From JAADIV01 sp964439085 (lineage in GTDB: Bacteria > Desulfobacterota > Desulfobulbia > Desulfobulbales > VMSU01), in NCBI GenBank assembly GCA_964439085.1, contig CAYTNB010000066.1:1-12880 (forward strand): DNA of 12,880 nucleotides, written 5' to 3'. Of this stretch, positions 1 to 7,087 are shown in pieces. Below the pieces are notes generated by a model. It was not told the origin of the DNA. It searched no databases and worked only from the letters and a program-made list of their open reading frames with translations. The translations under genes were made by a program, and so were the position numbers. Numbering within the stretch: position 1 is the stretch's first letter; each line of letters begins with the position of its first letter.

Positions 1-1
1 T

Positions 2-328
2 GCCTATGGGTTCTTTGATCGTTTAGCGGCCTGCAAGAATGATGTGTACTCATTTTTAGACAAGGGCGGTATAATCGCCTGGGGTTTAATACCTACCGCT
101 GAAGAAGAATTAATTTTCAGTGAGACCAGTGCTTCTCTAGCAGCCCGCTGGGAGAGAAATATTGAAGAATTAGCAGATGGCAATTGGGACAAGGCGGCAA
201 TATTTGAACGGAGTTTGATAACGCCAAGTTGTGGCACCGGCGCACTTACCCTAGAGGCAGCAATCAGGGTATTGGAGCTTACCCGTGATGTATCGAAAAT
301 ACTACGTGATAAATACGCTAAGCAATAA
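2..328 (+). CDS. MetE-like (cobalamin-independent methionine synthase / UROD superfamily) protein, 3' end only
   Basis: The frame is open from the left edge and stops with TAA at 326-328, so only about 108 C-terminal residues are visible. It contains GGIIAWGLIPT, matching the late beta strand of the MetE/UROD TIM barrel. About 70 residues before the end comes TPSCGTGALT, which resembles the 'PsCG' segment of MetE-family enzymes, where the Cys is one of the zinc ligands that activate the thiol substrate. The tail (ELTRDVSKILRDKY) is the usual C-terminal helix. MetE transfers a methyl group from methyltetrahydrofolate to homocysteine. Stand-alone C-terminal-domain homologues in anaerobes may use other methyl donors, so the substrate is not assigned. 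The His-x-Cys zinc ligands would lie upstream, outside the window. An internal GTG at 44 is not the true start, because conserved-looking sequence continues upstream of it. It lies 38 bases before lysS. Confidence 0.6.
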   Translation, partial: AYGFFDRLAACKNDVYSFLDKGGIIAWGLIPTAEEELIFSETSASLAARWERNIEELADGNWDKAAIFERSLITPSCGTGALTLEAAIRVLELTRDVSKILRDKYAKQ

Positions 329-366
329 CCGAGTAATACTATAATTTTTGAGATGGATAATATACG

Positions 367-1863
367 ATGAGTGAAGAAACACAGATTTTAAAGCAAAGAC
401 GGCAAAAAGCGGATGATTTATCCAACCTTGGCGCCCTATTATATGCTAATGATTTTGTACCCAGTCATAAAATTAAGACAGTACTTGCTGCTAAACCTGG
501 CAACGCAGAGGCTCCCGGCCCGGAATACACCATTGCTGGCCGCATAATGGCTCTTAGAAAATTCGGCAAAGCCGCCTTTTTACACCTACAGGACAACTCT
601 GGCCGAATGCAGGTATATGTTAAACGTGATGAAATTGGAGAAGACAATTACGCCTGGTTCAAAAAACTGGACGTAGGCGATATCGCCGGATTTAAGGGCA
701 GCCTATTTACGACCAAGACCAGTGAATTATCAATTAAGGCCTCTCTCGTCAAACCAATTACCAAGTCAATGCGCCCCCTGCCAGAGAAATTTCACGGCTT
801 GACGGATGTGGAAATTCGCTACCGACAGCGTTATCTTGATTTAATAGTCAACCCCGAGGTTAAAGATACCTTCAAAAAGCGGGTGGAAATAATCCGAATG
901 ATAAGAGATTTTCTAAATAACCGTGGATTTATGGAAGTTGAAACCCCCATGATGCACCCTATTGCAGGTGGTGCCACGGCCAAACCATTTGAAACGCATC
1001 ATAACGCCCTTGATATGAAGTTGTATCTGCGCATAGCCCCAGAACTTTATCTTAAGCGCCTGCTGGTAGGTGGTTTTGACCGAGTTTTTGAGATTAATCG
1101 TAATTTCAGAAATGAAGGTCTTTCTACCCGCCACAACCCAGAATTTACCATGTTGGAATTCTATCAGGCCTATGCCACCTATAAGGACATGATGGAACTC
1201 ACGGAAGAGATGGTGGCCTGGATTTCATCTGAGATAAATGGCTCTATGCAGATTACATATCAGGATCAGGAGGTTGACCTTACCCCACCCTGGCGCCGTA
1301 TGACCATGGCCGAATCTTTAACGGAAATTGCCAAGATTGATCCAGAAATTGTTAATGACGATGTCCGAATTATGCAGTTTGCCAAAGATAAGGGGATTGA
1401 ACTAAGTGAAAACGCCGGGCCAGGTAAGGCCAGAACCGAATTATTTGAATTATTGGTTGAAGAAAAAATTATCGACCCCACCTTTATAACCGCTTACCCA
1501 ACAGAGGTTTCCCCCTTGGCCCGCCGCAATGCCGATGATCCTTCCATCACCGACCGTTTCGAGCTTTTTATCACTGGCCGGGAAATCGCCAATGCCTTTA
1601 GTGAACTAAATGACCCGACGGATCAGCGGCAGCGCATGGAGAAACAAATTTCCCAACGCGGTGATGATGATGAAATTTTCCCTGAGTTGGACGCCGACTT
1701 CATTAGGGCCTTGGAATATGGTATGCCACCGGCTGCCGGTGAAGGAATTGGTATTGACCGTTTAGTCATGCTGCTTACTGATTCTCCCTCAATTAGAGAT
1801 GTGATTTTGTTCCCCCATATGCGCCCAGAAAAAGGCACTTCCAAAACGGCAACAGTCAAATAG
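367..1863 (+). CDS. lysS: Lysyl-tRNA synthetase, class II
   Basis: This cytoplasmic enzyme charges tRNA-Lys with lysine using ATP. The 498-residue length is normal for bacterial LysS (E. coli about 505). An N-terminal OB-fold anticodon-binding domain spans roughly residues 55-150 (the stretch with AGRIMALRKFGKAAFLHLQD). The class II catalytic core follows. Motif 1 lies near residue 187 (GFMEVETPMMHP) and is followed by AGGATAKPF. Motif 2 is at about 244-262 (FRNEG at 247-251, then the RHNPEF segment). Motif 3 is at about 459-480 (GIGIDR at 460-465, then the SIRDVILFPHMRPE tail). All three motifs are intact, so the enzyme should be active. The ATG at 367 is the natural start: the N-terminus EETQILKQRRQKADDL is the usual charged helix of LysS. 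No strong Shine-Dalgarno sequence precedes it. A perfect TATAAT occurs at 340-345, but no matching -35 box is visible. The following lolC begins 131 bases downstream. Confidence 0.97.
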   Translation: MSEETQILKQRRQKADDLSNLGALLYANDFVPSHKIKTVLAAKPGNAEAPGPEYTIAGRIMALRKFGKAAFLHLQDNSGRMQVYVKRDEIGEDNYAWFKKLDVGDIAGFKGSLFTTKTSELSIKASLVKPITKSMRPLPEKFHGLTDVEIRYRQRYLDLIVNPEVKDTFKKRVEIIRMIRDFLNNRGFMEVETPMMHPIAGGATAKPFETHHNALDMKLYLRIAPELYLKRLLVGGFDRVFEINRNFRNEGLSTRHNPEFTMLEFYQAYATYKDMMELTEEMVAWISSEINGSMQITYQDQEVDLTPPWRRMTMAESLTEIAKIDPEIVNDDVRIMQFAKDKGIELSENAGPGKARTELFELLVEEKIIDPTFITAYPTEVSPLARRNADDPSITDRFELFITGREIANAFSELNDPTDQRQRMEKQISQRGDDDEIFPELDADFIRALEYGMPPAAGEGIGIDRLVMLLTDSPSIRDVILFPHMRPEKGTSKTATVK

Positions 1864-1994
1864 TGCCTTGTGACATATTTTATTTCAACTAATTTCAAAA
1901 AACTTCAAAAAAGCTTGTATCACTTCGGTGTTTAAATAGTTAATTTTAAATACCGTTATTTCATATCATTAAAGAAGTAACAAAGGATTGCCTG

Positions 1995-3236
1995 GTGAGT
2001 TTTGAATGGTTTATTTGTAGGCGCTATCTTAAGGCCAAACGTAAACAGGGTTTTATATCCCTTATATCGATTATCTCCGTTGCCGGGGTGGCCATTGGTG
2101 TGGCTGCCCTAATCATTGTTTTAGCGGTCATGACGGGATTCACCAATGAATTGAGGGCTAAAATACTTGGTATAAACTCACATATTATTGTCCAGAAATA
2201 CGGTGGGAATATTACTAATTATGGGGAAATATCTAAAAAAATTAAAAAAATTCCTGGGGTTAGCGCCACCACCCCATACATTTTCACACAAACTATGATC
2301 ACTGGCGAGCAAGGAGGATCCGGGGCAATCTTACGCGGGATTGATCCCCGATCTGCTGCTCAGACCCTAAAGCTCGGTAAATATCTCAAAGGCTGCCGCC
2401 TGACAGATCTCTCTATTTCCGAACCCTCCGAAAAAGGTGGGCGTCCGATTCCCGGCATAATCTTAGGCAGTGAGTTGGCAAGACAATTGAGGGTTTATAA
2501 GAACGATAAGGTTAGGTTGATGTCAACCGCCGGATCCCTTACACCAATTGGAATTATTCCACGTATTAAGTCTTGCCGGGTATTGGGCATATTTAAAACC
2601 GGCATGTATGAGTATGATTCGGCAATGGCCTTCGTTTCGCTTAAAACTGCCCAGGATTTTCTGGAACTCGGCACTTCTGTGAATGGCGTTGAGGTCAGAC
2701 TGCAACATATTTATCAAGCCAATACCATTGCCAAAGATATTCAAAAACGCCTTGGCCTGAATTTTATTACCAAGGACTGGATGCGGATGAACAAAAATCT
2801 TTTTTCCGCCCTTGAACTTGAAAAAAGTGCCCTTTCTATTATTGTGGCTTTAGTCGTACTGGTCGCAGCATTTAATATAGTTAGTACCTTGATTATGGTG
2901 GTAATGGAAAAGAATAAGGACATTGCCATATTAAAAGCCATGGGTGCATCTGCTGGCCAAATCATGAAAATATTCATTTATGAGGGGCTGGTCATTGGTA
3001 TAAGCGGCACCTTGCTTGGTCTTCTGAGTGGTCTGACCGTATGTAAAATATTGGCTCGCTATCATTTCATTAAACTTCCGGATGTCTACCCCATCTCTAC
3101 TCTGCCTGTAGAGGTAGTTCCCCATGATATTATTTTGATTTCCGTCAGTGCAATAGTCATTACCCTGTTAGCCACCATATATCCATCGTGGCAAGCCTCA
3201 CAAGTTGATCCCGCCACCGCTCTACGTTATGAATAG
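1995..3236 (+). CDS. lolC: Lipoprotein-releasing ABC transporter permease, LolC/LolE family
   Basis: This is the inner-membrane permease of the Lol system, which extracts mature lipoproteins from the inner membrane and hands them to periplasmic LolA. At 413 residues it has the family length and layout. A short cytoplasmic N-terminus (FEWFICRRYLKAKRKQGFISLISIISV) leads into a first membrane helix at about 25-50. A large periplasmic domain spans about 50-275. Three further helices follow at about 279-300, 326-350 and 379-400 (FtsX-like domain). The ILKAMGAS segment before the third helix is the cytoplasmic coupling region typical of FtsX/LolCE/MacB permeases, and the end 'PATALRYE' is characteristic of LolC/E. 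The start is GTG at 1995, supported by AAAGGA at 1982-1987 about 7 bases upstream. Its stop overlaps the lolD start by 8 bases, which indicates translational coupling. Only one permease gene is present here; E. coli has both LolC and LolE. Confidence 0.93.
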   Translation: MSFEWFICRRYLKAKRKQGFISLISIISVAGVAIGVAALIIVLAVMTGFTNELRAKILGINSHIIVQKYGGNITNYGEISKKIKKIPGVSATTPYIFTQTMITGEQGGSGAILRGIDPRSAAQTLKLGKYLKGCRLTDLSISEPSEKGGRPIPGIILGSELARQLRVYKNDKVRLMSTAGSLTPIGIIPRIKSCRVLGIFKTGMYEYDSAMAFVSLKTAQDFLELGTSVNGVEVRLQHIYQANTIAKDIQKRLGLNFITKDWMRMNKNLFSALELEKSALSIIVALVVLVAAFNIVSTLIMVVMEKNKDIAILKAMGASAGQIMKIFIYEGLVIGISGTLLGLLSGLTVCKILARYHFIKLPDVYPISTLPVEVVPHDIILISVSAIVITLLATIYPSWQASQVDPATALRYE

Positions 3237-3960
3237 ACCATCTAATAATCCTCCGAACGAGGCAACTACAGTAGAGCCGTTATTTGAAGCGCACGGCATC
3301 AGTAAAACATTCTTTAAGAATAATCAAATTAACGTTTTGCAGGCTGTGGATTTTGCCATTGCTCCACAAGAGATGGTTGCTATTGTAGGGGCATCAGGTA
3401 CCGGCAAAACCACGCTATTAAATATACTTGGCACATTAGAAAGACCAAATTCGGGGAATTTAATTTATCAGGGTCGAAACGTTTTTGCGCTAAATGACAA
3501 AGATCTTTCCGCATTTAGGAATAAAACCATTGGTTTTGTATTTCAATCTCACCATTTATTACCGGAATTTACAGCCCTGGAAAATATCATTATTCCCGGC
3601 CTAATTGCTGGAATAAATAAAAAAGAGCTAATGCAAGATGCTGATAAGTTGTTAGAAAAAATCAGTTTAGTTGACCGTGCTGATCATAAAGTTGGAGAGT
3701 TATCAGGCGGGGAGCAACAACGCATTGCCCTGGCCCGGGCTTTAATTATGAAACCAGCTCTTCTTCTGGCCGATGAACCTACCGGCAATCTTGACCCCCA
3801 AACAGGCCAAAATGTATTTGAGTTATTGACCGAAATGAATGAGGTCTTCAAGATATCCACAGTTATGGTAACACACAATTATCAACTGGCCGAAAAAATG
3901 GATCGTTGCCTTAAACTGGAGAATGGTGATCTTACTGAAGAGAACAATTTTTCTCAATAA
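3229..3960 (+). CDS. lolD: Lipoprotein-releasing system ATP-binding protein LolD
   Basis: This is the cytoplasmic ATPase that powers LolC-type permeases. From the ATG at 3229 it is 243 residues, close to the usual 230 or so. The ABC motifs are complete: Walker A GASGTGKT at 54-61, Q-loop Gln at 106 (FVFQSHHLLPEFTALEN, the sequence typical of LolD/MacB/FtsE), signature LSGGEQQR at 158-165, Walker B LLLADE at 178-183 with the D-loop GNLDP after it, and switch His at 216 (VMVTHN). The frame could extend 8 codons upstream to a TTG at 3205, but the ATG that overlaps the lolC stop (ATGAATAG) is the better start: it is an ATG in a typical coupling arrangement, and the upstream extension (IPPPLYV) has no homology. 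The adjacent permease makes the Lol assignment firmer than the ATPase sequence alone would. Confidence 0.93.
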   Translation: MNRPSNNPPNEATTVEPLFEAHGISKTFFKNNQINVLQAVDFAIAPQEMVAIVGASGTGKTTLLNILGTLERPNSGNLIYQGRNVFALNDKDLSAFRNKTIGFVFQSHHLLPEFTALENIIIPGLIAGINKKELMQDADKLLEKISLVDRADHKVGELSGGEQQRIALARALIMKPALLLADEPTGNLDPQTGQNVFELLTEMNEVFKISTVMVTHNYQLAEKMDRCLKLENGDLTEENNFSQ

Positions 3961-4106
3961 AACAAGGACGAAAACACGCCACCCTGATATTTCCGTATGT
4001 TTTTTTGGCGGCAGACCAGAATTAGTCAATGGAATTATTGAATTTTAAGATGTTTTACAGTAAAAGATTTATATTCGTAAATTAATGTATCGGAAAATCA
4101 AAGTAT

Positions 4107-4158
4107 TCGGAGTCTCACTGGCTCACTTACCTGTAGTCGGAGTCTGCGCTTACCTGCA
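4107..4158 (+). repeat. Imperfect tandem direct repeat in the bamA leader
   Basis: TCGGAGTCT occurs at 4107-4115 and again at 4137-4145, exactly 30 bases apart. Each copy is followed by a related segment, CTTACCTGTAG (4126-4136) and CTTACCTGCAG (4149-4159). The second copy is shortened between the two blocks. The units lie upstream of the bamA start, so they may be operator-like sites or a local duplication. No function can be assigned from sequence alone. Confidence 0.55.
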
Positions 4159-4198
4159 GTTAACTTTCAGTGTGCTTCTGTGGCTAAAAAAAGCGGAT

Positions 4199-4211
4199 CG
4201 CCCGAAGGGCG
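4199..4211 (+). promoter_or_regulatory. Short GC hairpin in the bamA leader (possible attenuator or terminator)
   Basis: CGCCC at 4199-4203 and GGGCG at 4207-4211 form a perfect 5-bp stem around a GAA loop. It is preceded by an A-tract (4186-4192) and followed by TTTT at 4212-4215. The shape recalls an intrinsic terminator, but the T-run is short and the stem small. Its place upstream of the likely bamA start is compatible with attenuation or with a structured 5' leader. It also falls inside the longest version of the bamA reading frame. Confidence 0.3.
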
Positions 4212-4257
4212 TTTTGCTCATAAAATCAAGCAATTATTCCAACACCTTACATGTATC

Positions 4258-6951
4258 ATGAAAATTATCGACATTGAATTTCTCGCATCTATGATGGTGC
4301 CGAAGAAGCTGCTTCCGAACTTGCTCATTGTATCAGTAGTTCTCTTGACCTATCTGGCACACAATAGTGCCGCCGCTGTTAACCCAGCTAATACCATATT
4401 TCTGCCCCTGAAAATAAATTCTGTCCCAAGCACCCAACTTACCAAAGAAGCTGACAGCTCCCTGCAAACCGCACTTAAATCCAGAGACATTGTGCTTTTG
4501 TCCCGGATTGATGTACAAAAAAAACTTAGTTATAAGAGTAATTGGCCACCTAACTTCAAGGATCTTCAAACCCTGAAAATCCCGGCCAGCATAGACTACA
4601 TTGTCACCGGTAACCTGACTCCGCTAGGCTCCAGAATTAGTGTGGATATGGAGATATTTGATCTTCTCGATACCAGCCAGACCAAATATTTTTATGAAGA
4701 GGGTGATAAAGCTAATCTTGCCGGGATTTTTAACAAAATAACTACTAAAATACTTTCATTTACCAATCGTTATTCAATAATTGCTGAAATAACCATCAGC
4801 GGTAATAAAAAAATAGACTCTGGGGCAATCGCTCAAAAGATAAAATTACAGGCTGGAAATAAATATAATGCCGCTATGGTAAAAGAGGCAATAAAAGATA
4901 TCTACAGGATGGGTTATTTTGATAATATTACGGTTTCTTCTTCACCCACTGATCAGGGCCGCCGTCTCGATTTTAAGGTTAAGGAAAAATCGGTCATAGG
5001 TATAATCTCAATCTCCGGAGAAAGCGAAATTACCGAAGATAGTATTCGTGATGTTATCAAATTATCGCCCAATAATATCATTAGTAACAAAGATGTGCGA
5101 GAATCAATAGAAGGGATCAAAAAGCTTTATAAGGACAAAAGTTATTTTAATAGCAAGGTCGCAGCCGATATAGAAAAATCCAAGTCCGGCAAGGTTGACG
5201 TCAATTTTACTATTAAGGAAGGTAAAAAGGTTTACATTAAGGACATTAATATTACCGGAAACAAAGCCTTTAAATCCAAAGAATTAAAGAAGATAATGCA
5301 AACTTCTGAGAAGGGCTGGCTCTCCTGGTTTACCGATAGTGGCATCTTAAATTATGAAATTGTTGAGCAGGATTCGGCCAGATTGGCGGCCTTTTACCAT
5401 AATCATGGTTATATTGATGCCAAGGTTGGCAAGCCCGAAATCTCGACAAAAAAAGAGTGGATTAATATCAATTTTAATATTTTCGAGGGTCCCCGTTACA
5501 AAGTAGGTACTGTAGATCTCTCAGGTGATCTTATTGAAGACAAAACAGCATTGCTAGCACTAACCAAATTGCATGAATCAAAATATTTCAACCGCAAGGA
5601 ACTGCGTGATGATGTCTTGAGAATCACTGATTTTTATGCTGAAAAGGGCTACGCATTTGCTGATGCAAATCCCATAACTGACAAGGATATAGATAACAAA
5701 CGGATCAATGTCAATATCCGTATAGATAAAAAGGAACTCGTCCATATAAACCGAATTAGTATCAAGGGTAATTCAAGAACCAGAGATAAGGTTATTCGCC
5801 GCCAAATGCAAGTTAAGGAGGGTGGTATTTTTAATGCCACGGCCCTTAAGAGCAGTAAGCAACATCTGGAGAGACTGGAGTATTTTGAACATGTTGACGT
5901 TACACCACAGCCTACAGCAATTGACAACCAGATGAACATCCTGGTTGATGTAAAAGAAAAGGCCACCGGCAATTTCAGCGTGGGGGCAGGCTATAGTTCT
6001 GTAGATAGTTTTATGTTCATGACTGAAGTCAGCGAGAACAACTTTCTTGGCAAGGGGCAACGGGTTGCCTTGAAGGCAAATATAAGTGGTAGCAGCAATG
6101 AATACGACCTGAGTTTTACCGAACCTCACCTGGCAGACAGCGACTTGCTATTTGGCTTTAACCTCTATAACTGGTCACGGGACTATGATGATTATACCAA
6201 GAAGTCTAAAGGGGTTGGCATTAGATTAGGGCATCCGATCTGGAATAAATGGTATCTGTCGACAGCCTATAGTTTTGATGACACCCAGCTCGACAATGTA
6301 AGATCAACTGCCTCCCAAATTATTTTGGACTCAATGAATATCCGCTATACCAGTTCAGTTAAATTTGGTCTTTCTAAGGATTCCAGAAACCGTCGCTCCA
6401 ATCCAACCCAAGGAATCCTAAACACCATAACCATTAAATACGCAGGCGGCCCCTTAGGCGGAGATAGTGATTTTACCAAATTTGAGGCCAGCACAAGTTA
6501 TTACTATCCGCTGCCCTGGGATACAACTCTGCATAATAAACTATCCGCCGGTTGGGCCTTTGCCAATGCCAGCAACAAACTACCGGTTTTTGAGAAATTT
6601 TATCTGGGCGGGATTAATACCATTCGTGGTTTTAAGTCTGGCAATATCAGCCCCCGTGATCCAATTACCAGTCAGAAAATCGGCGGCGGTAAAATGTGGT
6701 ATTATAATCTGGAATTTATATTCCCCTTGCTTAAAAACGCCGGACTACGTGGCGTAACCTTCTTTGATGCTGGTAATGTCTATGATGAAAATGTCGCATG
6801 GGATTTCAGCGACATCAAAAAGAGCGTCGGTTTTGGTTTCCGGTGGCTCTCCCCAATGGGCCCGTTGCGACTGGAATGGGGCTATAATCTTGCTCCCACC
6901 CCAAATGAAGACCAGAGCAACTGGGACTTTAGTATGGGTGGCAGTTTTTAG
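4258..6951 (+). CDS. bamA: Outer membrane protein assembly factor BamA (Omp85 family) with an extra N-terminal domain
   Basis: BamA is the central outer-membrane component that folds and inserts beta-barrel proteins. Numbered from the ATG at 4258 (897 residues), a signal peptide ends near residue 40: a KK pair, then LLPNLLIVSVVLLTYLA, then AHNSAAA. Residues about 44-172 form an extra domain not found in E. coli BamA. Five POTRA domains follow, each opening with a 'I.I.G' strand: about 175-244 (ITISGNKKI), 246-320 (ISISGESEI), 324-411 (INITGNKAF), 414-490 (VDLSGDLI) and 494-567 (ISIKGNSRT). The 16-strand barrel spans about 572-897, with the L6-loop motif IRGF at 789-792 and a terminal Phe (MGGSF), the usual C-terminal outer-membrane signal. 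E. coli BamA has about 810 residues, so the excess is the N-terminal domain. The start is uncertain: ATGs at 4291 and 4294 give a more compact signal peptide, a GTG at 4180 lengthens the frame, and none has a clear Shine-Dalgarno sequence. Confidence 0.95.
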   Translation: MKIIDIEFLASMMVPKKLLPNLLIVSVVLLTYLAHNSAAAVNPANTIFLPLKINSVPSTQLTKEADSSLQTALKSRDIVLLSRIDVQKKLSYKSNWPPNFKDLQTLKIPASIDYIVTGNLTPLGSRISVDMEIFDLLDTSQTKYFYEEGDKANLAGIFNKITTKILSFTNRYSIIAEITISGNKKIDSGAIAQKIKLQAGNKYNAAMVKEAIKDIYRMGYFDNITVSSSPTDQGRRLDFKVKEKSVIGIISISGESEITEDSIRDVIKLSPNNIISNKDVRESIEGIKKLYKDKSYFNSKVAADIEKSKSGKVDVNFTIKEGKKVYIKDINITGNKAFKSKELKKIMQTSEKGWLSWFTDSGILNYEIVEQDSARLAAFYHNHGYIDAKVGKPEISTKKEWININFNIFEGPRYKVGTVDLSGDLIEDKTALLALTKLHESKYFNRKELRDDVLRITDFYAEKGYAFADANPITDKDIDNKRINVNIRIDKKELVHINRISIKGNSRTRDKVIRRQMQVKEGGIFNATALKSSKQHLERLEYFEHVDVTPQPTAIDNQMNILVDVKEKATGNFSVGAGYSSVDSFMFMTEVSENNFLGKGQRVALKANISGSSNEYDLSFTEPHLADSDLLFGFNLYNWSRDYDDYTKKSKGVGIRLGHPIWNKWYLSTAYSFDDTQLDNVRSTASQIILDSMNIRYTSSVKFGLSKDSRNRRSNPTQGILNTITIKYAGGPLGGDSDFTKFEASTSYYYPLPWDTTLHNKLSAGWAFANASNKLPVFEKFYLGGINTIRGFKSGNISPRDPITSQKIGGGKMWYYNLEFIFPLLKNAGLRGVTFFDAGNVYDENVAWDFSDIKKSVGFGFRWLSPMGPLRLEWGYNLAPTPNEDQSNWDFSMGGSF

Positions 6952-7008
6952 CAATATAACTATATCTTAACAGTGGTAACTACCCCTGTTAAGATATAGT
7001 TATATTGC
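6951..7008. repeat. Perfect 23-bp inverted repeat directly after bamA
   Basis: The left arm 6951-6973 (beginning GCAATATAAC, ending TTAACAG) is the exact reverse complement of the right arm 6986-7008 (beginning CTGTTAAG, ending TATATTGC). The 12-base centre contains GGT/ACC (6975-6977 with 6982-6984) around AACT, so nearly all 58 bases can fold into one hairpin. The left arm begins on the last base of the bamA TAG stop. There is no T-tract on the right, so it is not a textbook terminator, though so long a stem could still end transcription or protect the 3' end of the mRNA. A mobile-repeat remnant is the main alternative. Confidence 0.9.
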
Positions 7009-7087
7009 CCTAACCAAAATAGTATCTACTTTTTCGTGTATTTTCCTTGTTTTATACCTTTTATAATTAATACCTCTTCTCGATTTA

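Larger units (their letters stand above)
3961..4257 (+). other. Long leader / intergenic region upstream of bamA
   Basis: About 300 bases separate the lolD stop from the first ATG of bamA. The left half is AT-rich. A weak promoter-like pair can be drawn (TTTACA at 4054-4059, TAAATT at 4078-4083, 18-base spacer), at low confidence. The right half is richer in GC and holds an imperfect direct repeat (4107-4158) and a GC hairpin (4199-4211). The bamA frame stays open through 4081-4257, so part of this stretch could in principle be translated from a GTG at 4180, but no ribosome-binding site or conserved-looking protein supports that. No RNA family is recognisable by eye. Confidence 0.5.

Noticed and set aside
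340..345. Perfect TATAAT upstream of lysS as a promoter
   Set aside because: No -35-like hexamer is found at 16-18 bases upstream and the spacing to the start would be short; in AT-rich DNA such hexamers are common by chance.
1894..1913. Tandem TTCAAAAAAC / TTCAAAAAAG between lysS and lolC
   Set aside because: Only two 10-base units in low-complexity AT-rich DNA; no further copies and no clear role.
3978..4012. GCCACC ... GGCGGC pairing after lolD as a terminator
   Set aside because: The six-base stem has a mismatch, the loop is long, and the T-run lies before the right arm instead of after it.
5649..6129. Overlapping - strand open frames within bamA
   Set aside because: These are shadows of the POTRA 5 and barrel coding sequence; the hydrophobic-looking translation is an artefact of reading complementary codons.
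6467..6970. + strand open frames in another frame within the bamA barrel
   Set aside because: They overlap conserved barrel sequence including the IRGF motif, and show no start signals or family likeness.
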